64,000 nucleotides of DNA from Rhizobium sp. AQ_MP (lineage in GTDB: Bacteria > Pseudomonadota > Alphaproteobacteria > Rhizobiales > Rhizobiaceae), in assembly GCF_014237835.1 (NCBI RefSeq), contig NZ_JACJVI010000016.1, positions 59,496-123,495 on the forward strand. Reading direction: 5' to 3'. The notes under the pieces are model-generated. The model had not been told where the DNA came from. It saw only the letters and a program-made list of their open reading frames with translations, and did no database searches. Positions 26,138 through 34,402 of this stretch are shown one piece after another (position 1 is the stretch's first letter; each line of letters opens with the position of its first letter). The position numbers and the translations under genes were made by a program.

Positions 26138-27789
26138 GAGGCCCCCCCTTCAAGAAGGCTGCGCAGAGCACGCCGATCCACCTTGCCGTTGATGTTGACA
26201 GGCAGCGCATCCTTGAGATGGATGACTTCCGGAACCATGTAGCGCGGCAGGGATCGCAGCATGTTCGTCTGGATGGAAGCGGCCGTTTCACGGCTGCCCG
26301 CAACGAAGCCGACGAGGCCCGCCGCAGAACCATCGACAAAGGGCCAGGCCACGACAGCAACCACCGTGCTGTCGGCCGCAAGCCGCAGATGCGCCTCGAC
26401 CTCTTCCAGCTCGATCCGGTTTCCCTTGACCTTCACCTGGTTGTCCGTCCGCCCGAGATGGTGGTAGATCCCCTCGGCGTCGCACATGCCGAGATCCCCG
26501 GTCAGGTACCAGCGCTCTCCGCCGATCTCGCGAAAGCGGTCTGCGGTCTGCTCAGGCGAGGCGAAGTATCCGATACCGACCTGCGGTCCGCCAAGCGCGA
26601 TCTCCCCCGGCTCACCGGCAGCGACAGGCTGCAGATCAGGACCAAGGATCGCGATCTTTCCGTCGCTGAATGGTCTGCCGATCGCGACAACACCCCGGCC
26701 GGGGGTAAGCGGCAGCTCTGCACCCACGGTCTGCCGAAGCATCACCACTGTGCATTCCGTTGGCCCATAGATGTTCTCTATAGCGCTGTTCGGCGCAGCA
26801 ACCGCCCAGGCCTCGACGGTCGCACCTGGGAGAGGCTCCCCGCAAAAGATCGACAGACGGATCGTCTCGAACACACCGGGCTTTAGGGAACCGGTCGCGC
26901 GCATCATGTTGACGATGGTCGGCACCGACATCCAGGCCGTAATGCCATGGCTGCGGATGAAGTGCTGGGGCGCCGACAGTTCGAGAGCCGACATGACATG
27001 CAACGCGGCACCCGATTCCAGTGTCAGGAACAGGTTGTGCACGCTGAGATCGAAAGTCAGATCATGCGCCTCGGCGACGCGGTCTTCGGACCCTAACCCG
27101 GTCCAGGAACGCGCCTGCGCCAGATAGGAAGCGAGCGAGCCGGCCGAAATAACCACCCCCTTGGGAAGTCCAGTCGTCCCGGAAGTGAAGATGATATAGG
27201 CCTCGTGCTGCGGCTCCACCATGACGGGTGCCGCAAGCGGTGCATCGGTCAAGGCGTCCAGCGGCACGATGCGAGGATCGACGGTTGCCGGCATGTCGGC
27301 CTTTTCCGGTCCGATGATGATCTCGGGCGCGGCAGCCATGACCTCCGGAGCAAGAAGACCAATCCCGTTGCGATCGACGATCAGGGCGTCGAGCTGAAGC
27401 AGGCCCAACAGCTTGACCAGCCGCTCGGCTGGCCACTTCTGGTTCAGCGGCACATAGGTCGCTCCGGCCATGCAGGCTCCGAGCACACCGACATAGCCTT
27501 CCAGACTGCGGGTAGCCAGAACCCCGACCCGCCGCTGCTTAAGCCGAGGCGCCAGATAGCCGGCAAGCCGCGCGATCTTCTGCGCCGAGGCGTCATAGGT
27601 AAACTCGCGCCGAGCAACAACGAGGGCAGCAGATCCTGGATGGACCCTGGCACATGCCCAGAAGGGGGCTGCGAGGTTGAAGTTATCAAGCGTGGTCTGC
27701 ACTGGAACACCGTTCAAGTTTTGGCTCGTGTTACTGATGTCTGTCTTTGTGAGAGTGATGGTTGTCGTCCGGCAATCCGCAGCGTCCAT
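26134..27789 (-). CDS. AMP-forming adenylation enzyme (DltA/amino-acid ligase-like)
   Basis: The 551-residue cytoplasmic ligase uses ATP to activate a carboxylate as AMP ester and load it onto a carrier protein. Core motifs are YIIFTSGTTGLPKGVV (~198-213), NIYGPTE, GERWYLTGDLG, LGRTDNQVKVKGNRIELEEVE and the catalytic lysine in NGKVDRR near the C-terminus. It has a single adenylation domain with no condensation or carrier domain. TFDLSVHN resembles the amino-acid adenylation motif A4 (FDxS), so an amino acid or hydroxy acid is a likely substrate. It lies between the PIG-L and MBOAT genes. Confidence 0.85.
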   Translation of the reverse strand: MDAADCRTTTITLTKTDISNTSQNLNGVPVQTTLDNFNLAAPFWACARVHPGSAALVVARREFTYDASAQKIARLAGYLAPRLKQRRVGVLATRSLEGYVGVLGACMAGATYVPLNQKWPAERLVKLLGLLQLDALIVDRNGIGLLAPEVMAAAPEIIIGPEKADMPATVDPRIVPLDALTDAPLAAPVMVEPQHEAYIIFTSGTTGLPKGVVISAGSLASYLAQARSWTGLGSEDRVAEAHDLTFDLSVHNLFLTLESGAALHVMSALELSAPQHFIRSHGITAWMSVPTIVNMMRATGSLKPGVFETIRLSIFCGEPLPGATVEAWAVAAPNSAIENIYGPTECTVVMLRQTVGAELPLTPGRGVVAIGRPFSDGKIAILGPDLQPVAAGEPGEIALGGPQVGIGYFASPEQTADRFREIGGERWYLTGDLGMCDAEGIYHHLGRTDNQVKVKGNRIELEEVEAHLRLAADSTVVAVVAWPFVDGSAAGLVGFVAGSRETAASIQTNMLRSLPRYMVPEVIHLKDALPVNINGKVDRRALRSLLEGGAS

Positions 27790-27822
27790 GTCGCCTCGAT
27801 GTTCCCTCGGTTCGGTGCCCAG

Positions 27823-28710
27823 CTAGAAGTCCGCAGCGACCATCAGCGCCGATGCAGCCGCCGCCGACCCCACAGCGACAGTGAGCCAGGGCCGCTTCTG
27901 CGCAACATCGATGGTGAAAAGGTTCAGCGGGAACAAGTGCTGATGCGCCTGTGGCGTCGCACCATGGCGGGGGGCCGGCAGATACCACTCGTCATCGAAC
28001 CATCGCCAGTCGTCCGCCCAGGTCCAGCAGCCATGACGCTTGTAGATGGATGCCACTTCTTCCGCGAACACCTTGTTGGTCGGCAGACGGATCGGCTGCC
28101 CGGGGGAGGTCTGGAAATAGCGCATCGCCAGAGGCAGCGAGCGGTTGGTGCAATAGTTCGACATCCAGAGATTGAAGCCGATCTCGTCCCTCAGTCCTTG
28201 GAGGACACGGAAGAGCTGGACATGTTCCTCGTGCCCATACTCCCCCCAGGGATTGTGCGTGAAAACATTCATGCCCCGACGAAGCCGGACGCGCAGCAAA
28301 CTCTGTATCTTCACGAAATTGTTCTGGTAAGCCGTCAGCACACTGTGCTCGGCCACACGTAGTTCGCCCATGCCCACTTTGCCAAGTGCAAGGCGCGACA
28401 TACGTGTGAGTTCACGTCGCTGGCTTTCAAAGCTCAGAACGATGCCATCTGCGCTTTCGCGCGGATCCTCCCAGTTCGCGCAGCCGGCAGCGCCCGATTC
28501 CGAAAGGTCGAGGCAGCTCACTCCAGGTCGCGGAAACTCGGCAAGTGCAGCGGCACGCTTTTCACCCAGGCCGGGCTGAGCCCAGAAATCGCGGTAAACG
28601 ACGATGACTTCGTCAACGTCATGCAATATGGCGTTGAACCAGAGCAATTCGTCATCCGGATGGGCTGCGATGATGACGGAATTCTCAAGGAAAGCCGGGC
28701 GCTCGCTCAT
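27823..28710 (-). CDS. PIG-L family deacetylase
   Basis: The 295-residue zinc enzyme has AAHPDDE (residues 15-21) and the second metal motif THNPWGEYGHEEH (151-163), both intact. Family members remove acetyl groups from N-acetylglucosaminyl compounds. The start overlaps the GNAT gene stop by ATGA. The C-terminus ends in a small hydrophobic stretch (LTVAVGSAAAASALMVAADF) that may touch the membrane. In this operon it may expose an amine, or prepare a glycan, for modification by the ligase/ACP/MBOAT branch. Confidence 0.87.
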   Translation of the reverse strand: MSERPAFLENSVIIAAHPDDELLWFNAILHDVDEVIVVYRDFWAQPGLGEKRAAALAEFPRPGVSCLDLSESGAAGCANWEDPRESADGIVLSFESQRRELTRMSRLALGKVGMGELRVAEHSVLTAYQNNFVKIQSLLRVRLRRGMNVFTHNPWGEYGHEEHVQLFRVLQGLRDEIGFNLWMSNYCTNRSLPLAMRYFQTSPGQPIRLPTNKVFAEEVASIYKRHGCWTWADDWRWFDDEWYLPAPRHGATPQAHQHLFPLNLFTIDVAQKRPWLTVAVGSAAAASALMVAADF

Positions 28711-29882
28711 CCATGATCCTCCTCGGATGATTGGCGGTTGGCAAAGGGGCTCGTGGTCGTGGCTGCGGAATTTTCACGCCAGCGCTCACGCCAGCGCGTT
28801 GCGACGAGAGCGAGCGTGCCACGCAACGTGGTGGCATGCGTCAGCACGTGGAGCGGTGTTGGTACTGTTCCGAAATCCGACTTGAAAGGTTCATCTCCGA
28901 TCGTGAAATCGAAGATCTGACCGCCAGTCTTGATCCAATCTTCGATCATCCCGTCATAGAGCAGGAGACCTGGTGAGTGGCGGCCATGGGCCCGATAATC
29001 GCAGCCGATGAGCAGGTAATGCAGCCGCGAACGGTGCGCGACACAAAAGGTGTAGCCGATCGCCTCACCTCCTACTTCCAAGGCGTATATGCGCGAGTAA
29101 GCGGTCTGCGCGCCGGTTTGAGCTACGGCTCGATAAAAGGTGCGCGCGGCCGGAGCGGCAATCACATCGCCATCGAAACGCCCCTCTCGCAACGCGGCAA
29201 GACGGTCCAACGCGGTGCCGATCGCGTCCTCACCCTCGAGGACAACCAGCCGGGCTCTATCACCCTTGAGAAACCGCTTCCGCTTACGCGAGAGATAACG
29301 GGCAAAGCTCTCGGTGAGCGCCTGTTCGCGCCAGAGCTCCGCGGGCGCAACAAGGTCGGCGGCATGCGCAGAAAAGGTGAGCTTGGTGGCACTGCCCGGA
29401 AGGAGCGCCTGCCATAGTTCGATATGCTCATCTCGAATGGGCTTCACCCGCAGAATGTCGTGAGCTGGCAATGCTGCGGCGATAGTTGAGCGGAGCGAAG
29501 CATGATCTCCGGGCATCTGCCACCAGTCGAGATCCACTACGGGCGCAGCATAATCGCTGACCCCCAGATCCGCGCTTTCCAGGAGCGTGACGCCTGAAAG
29601 TTTGCGCGCAATCAACGGCAGAACGAGACACGCGGGTTGGCCATCGGCCGGTCGCCCGACCAATACGACTGGTTTGGCAGCACGTGATGGTGCCAGGTGA
29701 CGATAGAAGGCCTGGAGCCAGAGCGGATGCTGGAATGCTGACGCAGTCGATCGCGCAAACAGATCCGCATATTCGTCGGATTGGAAGAACGCCTCCGTCA
29801 CGACACGAACGACGAGTGATTTCGCCGAACCTGCTGGGGCTCGATCGGGATCAATCAGACCTGAATAACTCGCAATAACCAT
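28707..29882 (-). CDS. GNAT-type acyltransferase (CelD/BioF2-like)
   Basis: The 391-residue protein resembles the COG5653-type acetyltransferases often found in exopolysaccharide loci. An N-terminal segment has SAFQHPLWLQAFYRHLAP, and the C-terminal GNAT fold contains YALEVGGEAIGYTFCVAH and the downstream PGLLLYDGMIEDWIKTGG and FDFTIGDEPFKSDFG strings. It is the first gene of the five-gene operon, starting at ATG 29882 with a weak ribosome site. It may acylate a sugar amine or attach an aminoacyl unit. Confidence 0.75.
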   Translation of the reverse strand: MVIASYSGLIDPDRAPAGSAKSLVVRVVTEAFFQSDEYADLFARSTASAFQHPLWLQAFYRHLAPSRAAKPVVLVGRPADGQPACLVLPLIARKLSGVTLLESADLGVSDYAAPVVDLDWWQMPGDHASLRSTIAAALPAHDILRVKPIRDEHIELWQALLPGSATKLTFSAHAADLVAPAELWREQALTESFARYLSRKRKRFLKGDRARLVVLEGEDAIGTALDRLAALREGRFDGDVIAAPAARTFYRAVAQTGAQTAYSRIYALEVGGEAIGYTFCVAHRSRLHYLLIGCDYRAHGRHSPGLLLYDGMIEDWIKTGGQIFDFTIGDEPFKSDFGTVPTPLHVLTHATTLRGTLALVATRWRERWRENSAATTTSPFANRQSSEEDHG

Positions 29883-30276
29883 GCACCACGAGATATCAAG
29901 CCGCCCCGAAAAGAGGTTTAAGACAAAGTGAACAATCGCGATTATCGTGAATCTTGAGTAAAATCCCTTCTACCCTCACAGAGCAGCATGAGCCGTGATC
30001 ATCCGTTTCTTGCGAAAATCGCACGATTTACTGCGGTAATTGGCCGGTAAACGAGCATCAGAGTGACTTCACCGACTTGAAAGCGGCAGTATTCACCGCA
30101 TGTCACAATAACGTGAGCTGCGCCAAAACGAGCCATTCAGGGTGTCGCTTGACCGCGCAGGGAGTGCCTGCTGGCATGCCGCGAGTGTCGACGGTCCTGG
30201 ATGAAAGTCTTCACTTTTCCTCTATAGTTGTGGAGATCGAAGATGGGCACTCGGCCCGAAGCACGGCGGCAAGAGA
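29883..30276. other. Divergent intergenic region
   Basis: These 394 bases separate the minus-strand five-gene operon from the plus-strand diguanylate cyclase gene and must contain both promoters. Short frames here (for example 30077-30280 plus) start at weak codons and show no protein-like features. I see no clear repeat or RNA gene. Confidence 0.4.
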
Positions 30277-31437
30277 ATGAACGGGGCAGCATTTTTCCTG
30301 GTAGTCAATTTCATTGTCGCCCTGTCCTTCAGCGCGTTCTTCGTTGTGGTTGCACGGCGCAGCCACTCGAGGACGGCGGCGATGTGGCTGGGAGCGGGCT
30401 TCGGTGTCGCATCACTCTCCGCGATCAGCGAGTTGCTGGTGGCCTTTGGCAGTCCACCGCGGCTCTGGGCACTCTGCGCTTTCGCGACGGTGCTCATTGG
30501 CATGACAATGCTGACAATCGGCGTTGGGGAAATGTACCACCGACGTATCGATGCACGCATCACTGCAATCTTCGTCGCAACCAGCCTGTTTGTGGCCGCG
30601 GCGATTTACGACCTCCCCCGTGGCACCGCGCTACACGCGTTCCTGTACCAGGGTCCTTTCGCACTGGTCATTCTGGCGGGTGCGATGATTGTCCTCATGG
30701 CTCGCCAACGCACGGCCATCGACAGGTTTCTTGGCATCCTGCTGCTGACCACGGGCCTGCATTTCTTCATGAAGGCGGGACTGGCAGTCGTTTTGGGCGC
30801 CGGTTCTACGGCGAGGGACTACGTTCAGACGAGTTACGCCCTGATCTCACAAAGTCTTACGGCAGTCCTCATGGTGGCGGTTGGACTGACCCTGCTTGCG
30901 AAGCTGGTTCTGGAAATTCTTGCAATTCAGCGAACCGAATCGGAGATCGACAGTCTGTCAGGGCTCGCCAACAGGCGCGGCTTCGACCGGCAGATCACCG
31001 CGCTGCTTCGCAACGAGCGGCCGGGACCCCATGCGATCATCCTGTGCGACCTCGACCACTTTAAGCAAATCAATGACACCTACGGTCACCATGTGGGAGA
31101 CATGGTCATCCAGGCTTTTGCCGATTGCCTGGCTCGCCATACCCCCGAAGGTGCGGTCGTGGGTCGCCTGGGCGGAGAGGAATTCGCGCTTTTCCTACCT
31201 GATACCCAAGTGGACGACGCCGTTCAGCTGGCGCAACTGCTGAGACGAGAGAGCATGACGCTCCCCCTCCATCCTCAAGCCTTGAGTGTCACCGCAAGCT
31301 TCGGCATCGCCCAGGTCTTGTTGCCCCGCGATCTCTCCGATGCCATGCGCCGGGCGGACCAGGCGCTTTACCGGGCCAAGGACGCGGGCCGCAACCGGGT
31401 GAAGGTCGCAACACCGCATCTGGCAATGGGCACATGA
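30277..31437 (+). CDS. Membrane diguanylate cyclase (GGDEF)
   Basis: The 386-residue protein has six to seven hydrophobic segments in residues 1-212 forming an integral-membrane sensor. A GGDEF domain (~220-380) follows, with DSLSGLANRRGFD, CDLDHFKQINDTYGH and the active motif LGGEEF (298-303). The active site is complete, so synthesis of c-di-GMP is expected. The RxxD inhibitory site normally just upstream of GGEEF is absent. It is a single-gene unit upstream of the arabinose locus. Confidence 0.9.
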   Translation: MNGAAFFLVVNFIVALSFSAFFVVVARRSHSRTAAMWLGAGFGVASLSAISELLVAFGSPPRLWALCAFATVLIGMTMLTIGVGEMYHRRIDARITAIFVATSLFVAAAIYDLPRGTALHAFLYQGPFALVILAGAMIVLMARQRTAIDRFLGILLLTTGLHFFMKAGLAVVLGAGSTARDYVQTSYALISQSLTAVLMVAVGLTLLAKLVLEILAIQRTESEIDSLSGLANRRGFDRQITALLRNERPGPHAIILCDLDHFKQINDTYGHHVGDMVIQAFADCLARHTPEGAVVGRLGGEEFALFLPDTQVDDAVQLAQLLRRESMTLPLHPQALSVTASFGIAQVLLPRDLSDAMRRADQALYRAKDAGRNRVKVATPHLAMGT

Positions 31438-31832
31438 CCTCCTTGCCGACCGCAATAGAAGGCTTGACCCAAGGAGTCGGAGAAGCCGCGTCGTCGCGAG
31501 ACATGACCATCATCGGCAAAACAATGTCCTCAACGAGGACCATCGTGTCCACCAGCCTATGGTTCACCCGTTGCACATCCGGCGAACGCCCAGCCCGACG
31601 CGACCGGGTCTGAAAAGGTTGGTCCACGTCGATACCACTAGCATGCGATAGGTGCCGAGCGCAGAAAACGTCATCTTGACCAAACCCAAGCGTCTGCCGG
31701 GCACAGTCACCTGCACCAACAACTTCGCGGAAGGCAATGTGGACTCCGCACCAGCATCTGCCGCAGATTCTGCAGGCCCTTGTTTTGATCAGTTTTTCTG
31801 ATATTTATCGGCAAGGGCAAGGGAGTGACGAA
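31438..31832. other. Intergenic region between diguanylate cyclase and ArsR-type regulator
   Basis: No convincing gene lies in this 395-base stretch. Weak frames on both strands lack motifs and ribosome sites. The last ~60 bases are AT-richer (TTTTTCTGATATTTATCGG) and probably hold the regulator's promoter. The first half may be decayed sequence. Confidence 0.4.
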
Positions 31833-32753
31833 TTGAGCAGCCGTTTTCTGATGATCACGCCGGAAGACGGCAAGGATGTCCTCAAGAGCCTCGCTGCGCC
31901 GGCAAGGCTGGCGATCCTCGAACTGCTGCATGCTCGCGGGTCGCTGAATGTCAACGAAATCGCCGAGGTCCTGCACCTTCCGCAATCGACCACCTCAACC
32001 CATTTGAACCAGATGGAAGAGGCGGGACTGATCCGTACGGAGGTGCAGAAGGCGCGCAAGGGCAGCCAGAAGATCTGTCACGCCGTGCACGACGAGATCG
32101 TGCTGACCTTTACCCGTCCGAATGAAGCAACCGACGAGGCGATCGAAGTGTCGATGCCGGTCGGTCTCTACAGCGGCTACGATGTCTACGCCCCCTGCGG
32201 CATGTGCGGCCCGGACGCCATCATAGGCTATCTCGACAACCCCGACACATTCCTGTCCCCGGACCGCATGAAGGCGGGACTGCTCTGGTTCACCAGGGGT
32301 TATGTCGACTACCAGTTTCCCAACAATGCCCGTATCAAGGGTGCTCCGATCCGGGAGCTTGAGCTGCTGCTCGAACTCTCCTCGGAGGTGCCCGGAACCT
32401 CCGACAACTGGCCATCGGACATCACGATTTCGATCAACGGCAAGCCTGTCGCCACCTGGACATCACCTGGCGATTTCGGCGACCGGCGCGGCAAGTTCAC
32501 CCCCGACTGGTGGAAGTTGCGGGGCAGCCAATACGGCGTCCTGAAGAGCTTTCGCGTGACCGAAGGCGGCACCTTCATTGACGGCATGCGCGTGTCGGAA
32601 ACGACACTCAGCGACCTCGAACTGCTTGAACACCGCTCCATTCGGGTCCGGATCGAGGTTCCGGAAACGGCCGAACATCCCGGTGGAATCAACATCTTCG
32701 GCCGCGGTTTCGGCAATTACGACCAGGACATCGTCCTGCGGATCAAGACCTGA
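31833..32753 (+). CDS. ArsR-type HTH regulator fused to a large beta-rich C-terminal domain
   Basis: The 306-residue protein is read from TTG 31833, which has GGGAG seven bases upstream. An ATG six codons later lacks such a site. Residues ~10-95 form an ArsR-like winged helix: AAPARLAILELLHARGSLNVNEIAEVLHLPQSTTSTHLNQMEEAGLI. Residues ~110-306 are a beta-rich domain with a CGMCG motif and strings typical of sugar-binding jelly-rolls (DITISINGKPVATWTSPGDFG, INIFGRGFGNYDQD). ArsR proteins are usually ~100 residues. Just upstream of a GH51 gene, it may sense arabinose-type ligands through this domain and control the operon through palindromes at 32808-32849. Confidence 0.8.
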   Translation: MSSRFLMITPEDGKDVLKSLAAPARLAILELLHARGSLNVNEIAEVLHLPQSTTSTHLNQMEEAGLIRTEVQKARKGSQKICHAVHDEIVLTFTRPNEATDEAIEVSMPVGLYSGYDVYAPCGMCGPDAIIGYLDNPDTFLSPDRMKAGLLWFTRGYVDYQFPNNARIKGAPIRELELLLELSSEVPGTSDNWPSDITISINGKPVATWTSPGDFGDRRGKFTPDWWKLRGSQYGVLKSFRVTEGGTFIDGMRVSETTLSDLELLEHRSIRVRIEVPETAEHPGGINIFGRGFGNYDQDIVLRIKT

Positions 32754-32785
32754 TCACAATTGAATTTCCCACTGATATTGCCGGA

Positions 32786-32813
32786 TTGACCTCCGGTCGA
32801 TCCCGTGTATCAT
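32786..32813 (+). promoter_or_regulatory. Sigma-70-like promoter of arabinofuranosidase operon
   Basis: TTGACC (32786-32791), a 16-base spacer and TATCAT (32808-32813) make a plausible housekeeping promoter 54 bases upstream of the GH51 start. The -10 overlaps one palindrome and the predicted transcript start is next to a second one. Confidence 0.5.
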
Positions 32814-32849
32814 ATCCTCAATTATGATAGATATCCGAAAAACGGATAT
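32808..32849. promoter_or_regulatory. Two adjacent palindromes, candidate operators
   Basis: TATCATA (32808-32814) and TATGATA (32823-32829) are exact complements around an 8-base spacer and cover the -10 box. ATATCCG (32831-32837) and CGGATAT (32843-32849) are exact complements around AAAAA, just downstream of the expected transcript start. This layout suits a repressor. The ArsR-type protein encoded immediately upstream is the obvious binder. Confidence 0.55.
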
Positions 32850-32866
32850 ATTCGGAGGAAATGCAC

Positions 32867-34375
32867 ATGCGGGCTGTCGGCACCGTTCACCGCGACTTCA
32901 AAATCAGCACGATCGATCCGCGCCTTTACGGCTCCTTCGTCGAGCATCTCGGCCGCGCGGTCTACACCGGCATCTACGAGCCCGATCATCCGACGGCTGA
33001 TGAAAACGGCATGCGTCAGGATGTTATTGATCTCGTGCGCGAACTCGATGTCCCCGTAGTCCGCTATCCCGGCGGCAACTTCGTCTCGGCCTACAACTGG
33101 GAAGACGGCATAGGCCCGAAGGGAGAGCGCCCTGTTCGCCTCGACCTCGCCTGGCACACCTCGGAATCGAACCAGGTCGGCATCCACGAATTTGCCGATT
33201 GGGCGAAGGCCGCGAATACCGAGATGATGCTGGCCGTCAATCTCGGCTCGCGAGGACTCGATGAAGCCCGCGCCTTCCTCGAATACGTCAACCACCCCGG
33301 CGGCAGCTACTGGTCGGATCTGCGCCGCAAGAACGGCCGCGAAGAGCCCTGGAACGTCAAGCTCTGGTGCCTTGGCAACGAGATGGATGGCCCCTGGCAG
33401 ATCGGCCAGAAGACGGCCGAGGAATATGGACGGGTCGCTTTCGAGACCGCCAAGGCCATGCGGGCCTTCGACAAATCGATCGAGCTGGTCGTCTGCGGCT
33501 CGTCCTCACCGAAGATGCCGACCTATCCCGCCTGGGAAGCGACCGTTCTCGACTACACCTATGACAGCGTCGATTACATCAGCCTGCACATGTATTTCGA
33601 AAACCACGCAGGCGACACTGCCGCCTATCTGGCGCAGAACGCTCGCCTCGAAGACTACATCGAGACCATCGCTTCGGTCATCCGCGTGACAAAGGCAAAG
33701 AAGCGCTCGAAGAAGGACGTCTATATCAGCTTCGACGAATGGAATGTCTGGTACCATTCCAACGAAGCGGATCGGAAGGTGCTGGAAGGTCGCGACGGCT
33801 GGCCGCATGCGCCCGAACTCCTGGAAGACATCTACAATTTCGAAGACGTGCTGCAGGTCGGCTGCATCCTCAACACCTTCATTCGCCGCGCCGATGTCGT
33901 GAAGGTCGGCTGCCTCGCGCAGCTGGTCAATGTGATCGCCCCGATCATGACCGTGCCCGGCGGCCCGGCCTGGCGCCAGACGACCTACTACCCCTATCTC
34001 TTTGCTTCGCGTTATGGCCGCGGCACGTCCTACCAGCTGTCGATCGACAGCCCGAGCTATTCAACGGACTTTGCCGAGAACGTTCCGTATCTCGACGTAT
34101 CCGCCGTCGAGAGCGAGGCCGACGGCGCCCTCACCCTCTTCATCGTCAACCGTCACGAGACCGACGCCATCACCCTTGATGTCGCGCTCGCAGGGTTCGG
34201 CGACCGCAAGGTGATCATGGACAAGGTGATCGCAGGTCATGCGCTGAAGGCCGTGAACGGGCCTGACCAACAGCCGGTTGCGCCGGTCGACGGCAGCGGA
34301 TTGTCCGTCACCGGGGGGCGCCTCAAGGGAGAGATCGCGCCGCTCAGCTACCGGATGATCCGGCTCGGCCAGTAA
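32867..34375 (+). CDS. abfA: GH51 alpha-L-arabinofuranosidase
   Basis: The 502-residue cytoplasmic exo-enzyme releases L-arabinofuranose from arabinan or arabinoxylan oligomers. It has the barrel signatures VVRYPGGNFVSAYNWEDGIGP, the acid/base Glu172 in GNEMDGPWQ and the nucleophile Glu291 in FDEWNVW. A C-terminal beta domain ends in APLSYRMIRL. The start is placed at ATG 32867 because GGAGG (32854-32858) is only two bases from the alternative ATG at 32861. The length is normal for the family. It leads a five-gene operon with a complete CUT1 importer and sits under the palindromes at 32808-32849. Confidence 0.93.
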   Translation: MRAVGTVHRDFKISTIDPRLYGSFVEHLGRAVYTGIYEPDHPTADENGMRQDVIDLVRELDVPVVRYPGGNFVSAYNWEDGIGPKGERPVRLDLAWHTSESNQVGIHEFADWAKAANTEMMLAVNLGSRGLDEARAFLEYVNHPGGSYWSDLRRKNGREEPWNVKLWCLGNEMDGPWQIGQKTAEEYGRVAFETAKAMRAFDKSIELVVCGSSSPKMPTYPAWEATVLDYTYDSVDYISLHMYFENHAGDTAAYLAQNARLEDYIETIASVIRVTKAKKRSKKDVYISFDEWNVWYHSNEADRKVLEGRDGWPHAPELLEDIYNFEDVLQVGCILNTFIRRADVVKVGCLAQLVNVIAPIMTVPGGPAWRQTTYYPYLFASRYGRGTSYQLSIDSPSYSTDFAENVPYLDVSAVESEADGALTLFIVNRHETDAITLDVALAGFGDRKVIMDKVIAGHALKAVNGPDQQPVAPVDGSGLSVTGGRLKGEIAPLSYRMIRLGQ

Positions 34376-34402
34376 ACCAATCGACGACGGGGAGGAGAAA
34401 CC

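Noticed and set aside
26134..27789. Reading the adenylating ligase as a non-ribosomal peptide synthetase fragment
   Set aside because: Only one adenylation domain, with a complete C-terminus and a separate carrier protein gene; no condensation domain nearby.
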